A stretch of 64,000 bases of DNA from JANWXD01 sp035575135 (GTDB lineage Bacteria; Acidobacteriota; Terriglobia; Bryobacterales; Bryobacteraceae), in assembly GCA_035575135.1 (NCBI GenBank), contig DATLYE010000048.1, positions 62,001 to 126,000 on the forward strand. Reading direction: 5' to 3'. The notes beneath the pieces were generated by a model. It had not been told where the DNA came from and made no database searches. It saw nothing but the letters and a program-made list of their open reading frames with translations. How positions within the stretch are numbered: position 1 is the stretch's first letter; every line of letters starts with the position of its first letter. The translations under genes and the position numbers were made by a program. This document shows, piece by piece, positions 50,400 through 56,790 of the stretch.

Positions 50400-51071
50400 C
50401 TACGGCTCCACCGTGAATGGGTAAGTTCCGACTTCGGTGCGCTCGCCGCCCCGCCAGCCGTAGACCGCGATGGTGTAGGCGCCGGGGGGCAATCTCCGGG
50501 CGGGCATCAGCACTTCCAGAGGCTCACCGGGGCGCCGGGGAACCCCGGTCTGGATTTGGGCCACCGTCGTGCCGCCACGATCACGCACCTCGACGTCCAG
50601 GCGCTCGAAGTCCGGCAGGACGTCCAGAGGCAGAGCCAAGGTTACAAAACCACGGCGTTGCGCCGCGATACGAATCACATCGCCTGCACGGGTGAGCGGG
50701 CGTAACACGTGTCGCGCTACCGGCTGCGGCGAAGCCAGCTCGCTGAGTTGCGTCTCCATCCGGGGCGCAACGACGAGGCCTTGGTAGCCCGCGACCACGG
50801 CAAACAGGGCTGCTGCCGCCCAGGCTACCTTCGGAGGCGGCGTTCTCAGCCACGCCAGCCGCCCGGGCCGGGGGATCGGCAGGTCCGCGGTGCGCCGCTC
50901 GGCAAGCACGGCACGGGCATTCGCGCCGAGCGTTTCACCGGCCAGCACCTCCTGAGCGCATTTGGGGCAGGCGAAGTAATGCTCTTCAAAGGCCTCCCGC
51001 TCCGGCCCGGTCAATTCTCCGAGCAGATAGCGCTCCACCGCCTGGCTCTGCTCTGCTTCCGCGTGATCCAT
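50400..51071 (-). CDS. Zinc-finger anti-sigma-like membrane protein
   Basis: Predicted regulator of the adjacent ECF sigma factor. The 223-residue protein has an N-terminal zinc-finger (ZAS/HC2) motif EEHYFACPKCAQEV near residue 30 (H-x3-C-x2-C), a single membrane helix near residues 82-100 (VAWAAAALFAVVAGYQGLVV), and a periplasmic beta-rich C-terminal domain (residues 130-220) of unknown type. The topology, cytoplasmic zinc-finger and outside sensor domain, is that of membrane anti-sigma factors. It is followed by the unknown gene 10 bases later and preceded by the sigma gene across 70 bases. GAGGGTGGAG lies just upstream of its ATG. Confidence 0.82.
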   Translation of the reverse strand: MDHAEAEQSQAVERYLLGELTGPEREAFEEHYFACPKCAQEVLAGETLGANARAVLAERRTADLPIPRPGRLAWLRTPPPKVAWAAAALFAVVAGYQGLVVAPRMETQLSELASPQPVARHVLRPLTRAGDVIRIAAQRRGFVTLALPLDVLPDFERLDVEVRDRGGTTVAQIQTGVPRRPGEPLEVLMPARRLPPGAYTIAVYGWRGGERTEVGTYPFTVEP

Positions 51072-51141
51072 GGCGCTCCACCCTCATTAGTATCGTGAAT
51101 CTTTCCGGCCATACGTTTCACGGCCCAGGCCGATTTCGGGC

Positions 51142-51702
51142 TCACGCGTGGGCCGCCCAGTTGTTTCCCATCTTCTCCCGGAACCGGTTGCGCGCCCGGT
51201 GCAGCACGACACGCACGTAGGAAGCATCCACGCCCAACTCACGGCAGATTCGTTCCAAGGGCCAGTCGTGAAGGTATCGCAACTCCAGCACTCGCCGGTC
51301 GCGCTCAGGGAGTTCGTCCAGCACAGCCCGCACCTGTCGCTTTCGTTGCGCGGTGACCAGCTCGGAATCCAGATCGATCCGCGCGTCCGTGAAATCGGTT
51401 CCGTCTATGGGAACGTAGCGATGCTCCGGCCGGGACAATTCGCGCTCCACGTTCACCGCAATGGCGTGCACGAACGCGCCGAACCGTTCCGGGTGCTCGA
51501 TTTCGCGGCCGCTGCGCAGCAAGGCGATCACGCGCCGGAACGTCTCCTGCGCCACGTCTTCGATGAATTCCGTGGGTCTACCCCGGCGGCCCAGCTTCAC
51601 CACCAGCAGCTTCCAAAAATAGGCGCGAAAGTGCTCGGCGACGAAGGGATCCCCCTCCCCCAGCCGCTTGATATAGTCCGCTGTGAACTCGTGAAAGTTC
51701 AA
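51142..51702 (-). CDS. ECF-family RNA polymerase sigma factor
   Basis: Alternative sigma factor of 186 residues with a region 2 (PFVAEHFRAYFWKLLVVKLG; PTEFIEDVAQETFRRVIALL) and a region 4 (LPERDRRVLELRYLHDWPLE; VDASYVRVVLHRARNRF), joined by an acidic linker (residues 95-115). It likely directs transcription of its own cassette. The start is TTG at 51702, with no strong ribosome-binding site. It has a sigma-70 promoter upstream and the anti-sigma-like gene downstream; a regulatory loop is inferred. Confidence 0.92.
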   Translation of the reverse strand: MNFHEFTADYIKRLGEGDPFVAEHFRAYFWKLLVVKLGRRGRPTEFIEDVAQETFRRVIALLRSGREIEHPERFGAFVHAIAVNVERELSRPEHRYVPIDGTDFTDARIDLDSELVTAQRKRQVRAVLDELPERDRRVLELRYLHDWPLERICRELGVDASYVRVVLHRARNRFREKMGNNWAAHA

Positions 51703-51726
51703 GAGCCGCCGATAGAGCTTGGGTTC

Positions 51727-51755
51727 AGTATACTCTCCCTTCCCGCCGGTCGCAA
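51727..51755 (-). promoter_or_regulatory. Sigma-70 promoter of the ECF sigma gene
   Basis: On the minus strand, TTGCGA (51755-51750), a 17-base spacer and TATACT (51732-51727). The predicted start near 51720 gives a leader of about 18 bases before the TTG. It is back-to-back with the MerR-TPR promoter at 51827. Confidence 0.65.
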
Positions 51756-51826
51756 CGATTCTCTCACGTGCGCAAACGCTACGCCCTTCCCAACGACCGC
51801 AGAACAGACCGGGTTTTCGCGCATGC

Positions 51827-51832
51827 TACAAT
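51827..51832 (+). promoter_or_regulatory. -10 element (TACAAT) of the MerR-TPR gene
   Basis: TACAAT ends 8 bases before the GTG at 51840, implying a leader of about 1 base. The -35 is weak. Confidence 0.45.
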
Positions 51833-51839
51833 CTGAGCC

Positions 51840-52781
51840 GTGCGCGGCTCGAGCGATGCGGAAACGTACACGCTGCCGCAGGTCTGCCGCGTGCTGGGCG
51901 TCTCGGGACGTCAGCTCCGCTCATGGCAGCGGCAGAACCTGATTCGGGCGGCGGACACGTTCACGTTTCCGGACTTGATCGCCTTGCGGACCCTGATACG
52001 CCTCCGCCAGCAGCGCATCCGCCCGAGCCGCATCCGCCGCGTGCTGGCCGCCGTGCGGGAGAAACTGCGCGATGTGCACGATCCCCTGCGCGAGCTCCGC
52101 ATCTTCGTCGAAGGGCGCAAGATCACGGTGCAGGCGGGCCCGAGCAAGATGGAGCCGGTCACCGGCCAGTTGCTGCTCGATTTTGACCGCACGGAACTCA
52201 GCAAGCTGGCCTCGTTCCCGGCGCGGACGGAGCCGAGCCCGCCGGACAAGCGCCGTCTCGAGGCTGGCCTCTGGTTCGAAAAGGCTCTGCAACTGGAACA
52301 AAGCGGCGCTCCGCCCGATGCCGTCATTGCCGCTTACAAGACGGCGATCGAACTCGATCCCGCCTCCGTCGGCGCCATGGTGAACCTGGGCACGGTCTAT
52401 TTCCACCTGAAGGCTTGGGATGAGGCGGAGCGGTACTACAAACAGGCGCTCGCCGTGGATCCCGGCTATGCGCTCGCGCATTTCAACCTGGGCAACCTTT
52501 ACGACGAACGGCAGGACCGTCCGAAGGCGCTCGCCCACTACTTGATGGCCCTCCGGCTGAACCCGCGATACGCGGATGCTCACTACAACCTGGCCCTGCT
52601 GTACCAGACCGCCGGCCAAATCATGCGCGCCGTCCGCCACTGGAAGGCATATCTCAAGCTGGATCCTGACAGTCCGTGGGCGGCGATTGCGCGCCAGGAG
52701 CTCGAGAAGCTCCGCCGCGTTACGCTGGTGAAGGGATACGAACCTCCCGGGCGGGGCCCCGGAGCCGGCAGCGTCACCTGA
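51840..52781 (+). CDS. MerR-like HTH regulator fused to TPR repeats
   Basis: A 313-residue regulator. The N-terminal 75 residues form a MerR-type winged helix (YTLPQVCRVLGVSGRQLRSW and the wing FTFPDLIALRTLIRL). A linker is followed by tetratricopeptide repeats (residues 165-290), the clearest being AMVNLGTVYFHLKAWDEAE, AHFNLGNLYDERQDRPKAL and AHYNLALLYQTAGQIMRA. The start is GTG. It ends 4 bases before the P1B ATPase, so both are transcribed together. A DNA-binding domain with a protein-protein array suggests that a partner protein, rather than a metal, is the signal; this is inference. Confidence 0.82.
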   Translation: MRGSSDAETYTLPQVCRVLGVSGRQLRSWQRQNLIRAADTFTFPDLIALRTLIRLRQQRIRPSRIRRVLAAVREKLRDVHDPLRELRIFVEGRKITVQAGPSKMEPVTGQLLLDFDRTELSKLASFPARTEPSPPDKRRLEAGLWFEKALQLEQSGAPPDAVIAAYKTAIELDPASVGAMVNLGTVYFHLKAWDEAERYYKQALAVDPGYALAHFNLGNLYDERQDRPKALAHYLMALRLNPRYADAHYNLALLYQTAGQIMRAVRHWKAYLKLDPDSPWAAIARQELEKLRRVTLVKGYEPPGRGPGAGSVT

Positions 52782-52785
52782 CCTA

Positions 52786-54645
52786 ATGTCTCTGAGTGTG
52801 CAGTACAGCACGCTTTCTCGCAGGACGCTTCTTTTTGGCTTCCTGTTTGCCGGCCTGCTGGCCGTCCTCGTCGCGGGCGAGTGGCTCGGTTGGTTTGAAC
52901 TCCTCACCAGCCGCGTCCCTGCCATCACAGGCTGGATCCTAGTGCCCGCGGCGGGATATCCCGTCTTCCGGAACGTCGTCCGGGCCGCGGCCCGCAGGAA
53001 GATCACTTCCCACACTCTCATGACAACCGGCGCGCTGGCGGCGCTGATCGCCGGCGAGTGGCCTACGGCCCTGATCGTGGTCTTCTTCATGCGCGCGGGC
53101 GATGCCATCGAGCGCTTCACGACACGTCAGGCCAGGCGGGCAATCGGCGAACTTGCATCCATGGCGCCCCGAAAGGCGCGCATCGAGCGCGGCGGCGCCG
53201 AGACGGAGGTTCGGGCTGACTGCGTCGAGCCGGGTACGGTGGTGATCGTCCGCCCGGGCGAGGCCATCCCCGTGGATGGAGAGGTGATCGGAGGCCATGC
53301 GTGGGTGGATCAAAGCGCCATTACCGGCGAGTCCATGCCGGTCGAAGCAGGTCCGGGGACAAAGGTCTTTGCCGCAAGCTACGCCCACTCGGGGATGCTG
53401 CGCGTCCGGGCCGAGCGCGCAGGATCCGGCACCGTCTTCGGCCGCATCCTCGAGCTGGTGGAGGAAGCCGAGGCGCACAAGGGAGACGTCGAGCGTACGG
53501 CGGACCGCTTCTCGGCCCGCTACCTCCCCGTGGTGCTCGCGGTCGCCGCCTCGACGTTGCTCTTACGCGGTGACCTCATGGCCGCCATCGCCGTGCTCGT
53601 GGTCGCCTGCTCCTGTTCGTTCGCCCTGGCTACTCCGGTGGCGATGCTGGCCGCCATCGGCGCAGCCGCGCGCCGGGGACTGCTGGTCAAAGGCGGCAGG
53701 TACCTGGAACTGCTCGCACGCGCCGATGTCGTCCTGATTGATAAGACGGGAACTCTCACCCTCGGGCGCCCGCGGATCACGGATATCGTCCCGCTCAACG
53801 GCGCCAGTCCCGCCGAGTTGCTCCGCCTGGCCGCCTCGGCGGAGCGTTACTCCGAGCATCCCCTGGCCGAGGCGGTGCGCTGCCTGGCCCGCGAGCAGGG
53901 ACTGGAAATCCCCGAGCCGGAGCGTTTCGAGGCCCTGCCCGGCGTGGGCGTCCGGGCGGTGGTCGGGCAACGCCTCGTCGCCGTGGGCAACCGCAGGCTC
54001 GTCGCGGGCGGTTGTGAGGAGTTGGCCGCCCGGCTCGAGTCGGAAGGCAAGACCGTGCTCTTCGTTTGCTCCGATGGAAAGGCGGCGGGACTGCTCGCCG
54101 CGGCAGACACCCTTCGGCCTGACGTGGCCGCCGCCTTGGCCCGCCTGCAAAGGATGGGACTGAAGCACATCGAACTGATCACCGGGGATCACCCCCGTGC
54201 CGCCTTCCCCGTCGCCCGCTCCCTGAACTTACCCGTACGTGCGGGCCTGCTCCCGGAGGACAAGATCGCCGTGGTGCGCGAATATCAGTCCGCCGGTCAC
54301 ACGGTGGTGATGATCGGTGACGGTGTTAACGACGCTCCGGCGCTCGCTCAAGCCGACGTGGGAATCGCGATGGGCGCGGCCGGTTCGCCGGTGGCCGTCG
54401 AAGCTGCCCACGCCGCAATCCTCGGGGATGATTGGTCCCTGGTCCCGGGACTCTTTGCACTGGCGCGGCGCACGTTGCGCGTGGTTCGCGGCAATCTGCT
54501 GTTTACCGGCGCCTACAATCTGGCGGGCCTCTCTTTGGCCGCACTCGGCCTGCTGCCGCCCACACTGGCGGCCGCGGCGCAGTCTCTTCCGGACGTGGCC
54601 ATCCTGGCCAATTCGTCGCGGTTGCTCCGGACCCGCCTCAGCTAG
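52786..54645 (+). CDS. P1B-type heavy-metal-transporting ATPase, CSC motif variant
   Basis: Predicted metal-exporting ATPase of the inner membrane. The 619-residue protein has the TGES actuator motif (AITGESMPVE), DKTGTLTLGR near residue 325, SEHPLAEAVR and GDGVNDAPAL near 510. It lacks the N-terminal HMA metal-binding domain. The transmembrane metal motif reads C275-S276-C277 (VVACSCSFALATP) where copper and zinc pumps have CPC, so a serine replaces the proline. The C-terminal AQSLPDVAILANSSRLL shows the usual MTS-type end. The metal is not predictable from this variant. It follows a MerR-TPR regulator in the same transcript. Confidence 0.9.
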   Translation: MSLSVQYSTLSRRTLLFGFLFAGLLAVLVAGEWLGWFELLTSRVPAITGWILVPAAGYPVFRNVVRAAARRKITSHTLMTTGALAALIAGEWPTALIVVFFMRAGDAIERFTTRQARRAIGELASMAPRKARIERGGAETEVRADCVEPGTVVIVRPGEAIPVDGEVIGGHAWVDQSAITGESMPVEAGPGTKVFAASYAHSGMLRVRAERAGSGTVFGRILELVEEAEAHKGDVERTADRFSARYLPVVLAVAASTLLLRGDLMAAIAVLVVACSCSFALATPVAMLAAIGAAARRGLLVKGGRYLELLARADVVLIDKTGTLTLGRPRITDIVPLNGASPAELLRLAASAERYSEHPLAEAVRCLAREQGLEIPEPERFEALPGVGVRAVVGQRLVAVGNRRLVAGGCEELAARLESEGKTVLFVCSDGKAAGLLAAADTLRPDVAAALARLQRMGLKHIELITGDHPRAAFPVARSLNLPVRAGLLPEDKIAVVREYQSAGHTVVMIGDGVNDAPALAQADVGIAMGAAGSPVAVEAAHAAILGDDWSLVPGLFALARRTLRVVRGNLLFTGAYNLAGLSLAALGLLPPTLAAAAQSLPDVAILANSSRLLRTRLS

Positions 54646-54706
54646 TTCGCGCGACCGTTTCTCGCTTCCGTGCAAACCCTCGCTTCCGGCAGGACCGCTC
54701 CGCTGG

Positions 54707-54712
54707 TAAGAT
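54707..54712 (+). promoter_or_regulatory. -10 element (TAAGAT) of the cyclase-family gene
   Basis: TAAGAT ends 8 bases before the ATG at 54720, so a leaderless transcript starting there is likely. A first ATG at 54711 overlaps the hexamer. Confidence 0.45.
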
Positions 54713-54719
54713 GAGGCCC

Positions 54720-55649
54720 ATGTCCCGTACTTTCTCCAGCGCGTTGTTGTGTCTCGCCGCCATGCTTGCGGGTTGCGCCCGTGAGCAGCGTCGTTCGCCC
54801 GGCGCCCAATCTGCCGGCGCGGCGGCGCCTTCACCCCCGGCGCTCTTTTCCGACTACGATGTCGTGGATCTGTCCGTGCTGGTGAGCGAGACCCTGCCGG
54901 CTCACTGGGGCGCCAACCCGCCGTTTCAACGCTGGACCTACAACTGGTTCACCCCGGTGAAAAACCCTCACGGCGTCGTCCACATCCCGAGCGACGGGCC
55001 CTATTACGGCCAGCGCTACGTCATTGATGAGCACACCGGAACGCAGACGGATTTCCCCGCCCACTTCATTCCGCCGCCCGGAAGCGGCTTGCCGCACGCC
55101 GGCCCCATGGGTCTGCTGACGGGAGACAAGTACCCGTTGAGCAGCATGATGGGACCGGCGGCGGTGATTGACGTGACCGCGCAAGTAGACCGCGCCGAGA
55201 ACGGAAAAAGCTCCGTAATCTCGCTGGCGACCATCGAGGACTGGGAGAAGCGCCACGGCCCGATCCGCGCGGGCGAGGTGGTGCTCTTTTATAGCGGCTA
55301 CACGGATAGATACTACAAGCCGCTCCCGGAAGGCCTGCGCCTGACGTTTCACGTCCTGGTGACCAAGAGCGCCCCCGGCTGGCCCGCGCCTTCCCCGGAA
55401 GTGATCGAGTACCTGCACAAGAAAGGCGTCCGCCACCTCGGAACAGACGGGCCGAGCATGGGCCCGGCGGAAGGAGGTCAGGCCGTTCACCTGGCGGGCC
55501 TGCGGCACGGCATGAGCTGGGAGGAGATGCTGACAGGACTCGGCCGCCTCCCGGCGCGCGGCGCGTTTTACCTTGCCCTGCCTCTTAAAGTGGCGGATCA
55601 GAGTGGGAGTCCGTCCCGGGCGATTGCCTTCGTTCCGAAAAAGCGATGA
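54720..55649 (+). CDS. Cyclase-family lipoprotein (kynurenine formamidase-like fold)
   Basis: A 309-residue exported protein of the cyclase/formamidase superfamily. It starts MSRTFSSALLCLAAMLAGC with a clear lipobox (LAGC), so it is probably anchored in the membrane. The metal motif reads HTGTQTDFPAHFIPPP, where most members have HxGTHxDxPxH; glutamine takes the place of the second histidine, as in part of the family. VVDLSVLVSETLP and GVRHLGTDGPSMGP are also conserved. The substrate is unknown. The ATG at 54720 is favoured because the -10 hexamer overlaps the earlier ATG. It converges with the DUF309 gene over about 65 bases. Confidence 0.82.
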   Translation: MSRTFSSALLCLAAMLAGCAREQRRSPGAQSAGAAAPSPPALFSDYDVVDLSVLVSETLPAHWGANPPFQRWTYNWFTPVKNPHGVVHIPSDGPYYGQRYVIDEHTGTQTDFPAHFIPPPGSGLPHAGPMGLLTGDKYPLSSMMGPAAVIDVTAQVDRAENGKSSVISLATIEDWEKRHGPIRAGEVVLFYSGYTDRYYKPLPEGLRLTFHVLVTKSAPGWPAPSPEVIEYLHKKGVRHLGTDGPSMGPAEGGQAVHLAGLRHGMSWEEMLTGLGRLPARGAFYLALPLKVADQSGSPSRAIAFVPKKR

Positions 55650-55971
55650 CGGGGAAGCGGGATAAAGCCTCTCCGCGTTCCAACCGTTCCAGGCAGGCAA
55701 CTGTGTCGCGGTAAAGAGCAAGCGTGCGAATGCCGCCCGCTTCGGGAAGGTAGCCGGCCAGTTTCTTGAGTCCCTTGCGCAGCTGCCGCCGAGCTCCCTC
55801 CCGGTTGTGCCGCTGCGCGTGGTGAAACCCGACTGCTACATGGATGAGGGCTTGCAGGAACAACCGCTCGGGTCCGCGCGCCGGCGTCCAGACTTCCTCC
55901 CAAGCCTCGTGAGCCGCGAAGAACTGACTCTCGTTGAAACAACGAACACCCTCTTCCACAAGCGAGTGCAT
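55585..55971 (-). CDS. DUF309-family protein
   Basis: A 128-residue helical protein of the DUF309 family, with the family signature FNESQFFAAHEAWEEVW near residue 15 and the HVAVGFHHAQRHNREGARRQ helix near 50. Its function is not established. The ATG at 55971 follows the MerR stop on the same strand; an ATG at 56049 would overlap the regulator. Its 3' end overlaps the cyclase gene, which is on the other strand. It is probably co-transcribed with the MerR gene. Confidence 0.8.
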   Translation of the reverse strand: MHSLVEEGVRCFNESQFFAAHEAWEEVWTPARGPERLFLQALIHVAVGFHHAQRHNREGARRQLRKGLKKLAGYLPEAGGIRTLALYRDTVACLERLERGEALSRFPVIAFSERRQSPGTDSHSDPPL

Positions 55972-55994
55972 GGCCCCGGTGTGGCGCTCGGCCG

Positions 55995-56435
55995 TCAACG
56001 TTTCTTCTGGGCCCTTCTGTGGCGGCTGAGTTGCCGGAGCACGGGACACTGCTCCCGGCTTCCGGCATGCGGCCTGAGATTGCGCTCGCAGATTCCGAGC
56101 GCGTGGTTCAGGTCGCTGTGAAGCTTCCGCAGTTCGGCGATCTTGGCTTTGACGTGGGCAATTTTCGCCTGAAGCAGCGCCCGCACATGTTCACAGGCGC
56201 CCGCCTGACCTTCCTGAAGAAACAGCAGCTCCCGGATTTCGTCCAGCGAAAATCCCAGCTCCTGGGATTTGCGGATGAACTTCAGAGCCTCGATCTCACG
56301 GGGTCCGAAGAGCCGGAAGCCTCCCTCGGTCCGTGCTGCGCTTCGCAGCAGGCCTCGTTTCTCGTAAAAGCGGATCGTGTCCGCACTCAAACCGGTTTCA
56401 CGAGCCGCCTGGCCGATAGTCATGCGGGCGCCCAA
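55995..56435 (-). CDS. MerR-family metal-responsive transcriptional regulator
   Basis: Regulator of 146 residues with an N-terminal winged helix (MTIGQAARETGLSADTIRFY and GGFRLFGPREIEALKFIRKS), a dimerisation helix and a C-terminal metal-loop. Cysteines at QAGACEHVRALL, GICERNL and EQCPVLRQL match the layout of CadR/ZntR/PbrR-type sensors. The start is either a TTG at 56435 or an ATG 12 bases later. The ATPase at 52.8 kb is a likely target but is not adjacent. Confidence 0.85.
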   Translation of the reverse strand: MGARMTIGQAARETGLSADTIRFYEKRGLLRSAARTEGGFRLFGPREIEALKFIRKSQELGFSLDEIRELLFLQEGQAGACEHVRALLQAKIAHVKAKIAELRKLHSDLNHALGICERNLRPHAGSREQCPVLRQLSRHRRAQKKR

Positions 56436-56491
56436 GGCAGAAAGCTACCTCCCTCCAGCTTAAAACGGATGATCGCCTCCGGGCCGGCCGG

Positions 56492-56779
56492 CTATTCGAT
56501 GATGATTTCCGGATCGTCGGTGAGCACGCAGCTCCCGTCGAAGACGGCGACGAAGTACTTGTAGCGTCCGGGAGGCGCGTTCGCCCGGACTTTCATCGTA
56601 ACCCTGCCCTTTTTGCTGGATTCCCTCAGCCGGTGACTCGGGGAGACCCTTCCAAAGTCCACCGCAAAGGGCATCGTGCTTGCCCAAATGACGGAGTCTC
56701 CCCGCTGCGCCCGCACGATCGGCTGATCGTAACGGAACGTTTGACCGGAGACAGTGATCCTCACTCGGTGGTCAGCCAT
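56492..56779 (-). CDS. Small beta-sandwich protein, cupredoxin-like pattern
   Basis: A 95-residue protein of strand-like pattern (RVRITVSGQTFRYDQPIVRA; GDSVIWAST; RYKYFVAVFDGSCVLTDDPE). The GDSVIWAST stretch and the last strand resemble the cupredoxin fold, but the copper ligands (H, C, H, M) are incomplete: there is only one cysteine near residue 82 and no His/Met pair. No signal peptide is seen. It begins 11 bases after the kinase stop on the same strand. I do not know a function; it may accompany the kinase. Confidence 0.55.
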   Translation of the reverse strand: MADHRVRITVSGQTFRYDQPIVRAQRGDSVIWASTMPFAVDFGRVSPSHRLRESSKKGRVTMKVRANAPPGRYKYFVAVFDGSCVLTDDPEIIIE

Positions 56780-56790
56780 TTTCTCCTCCT

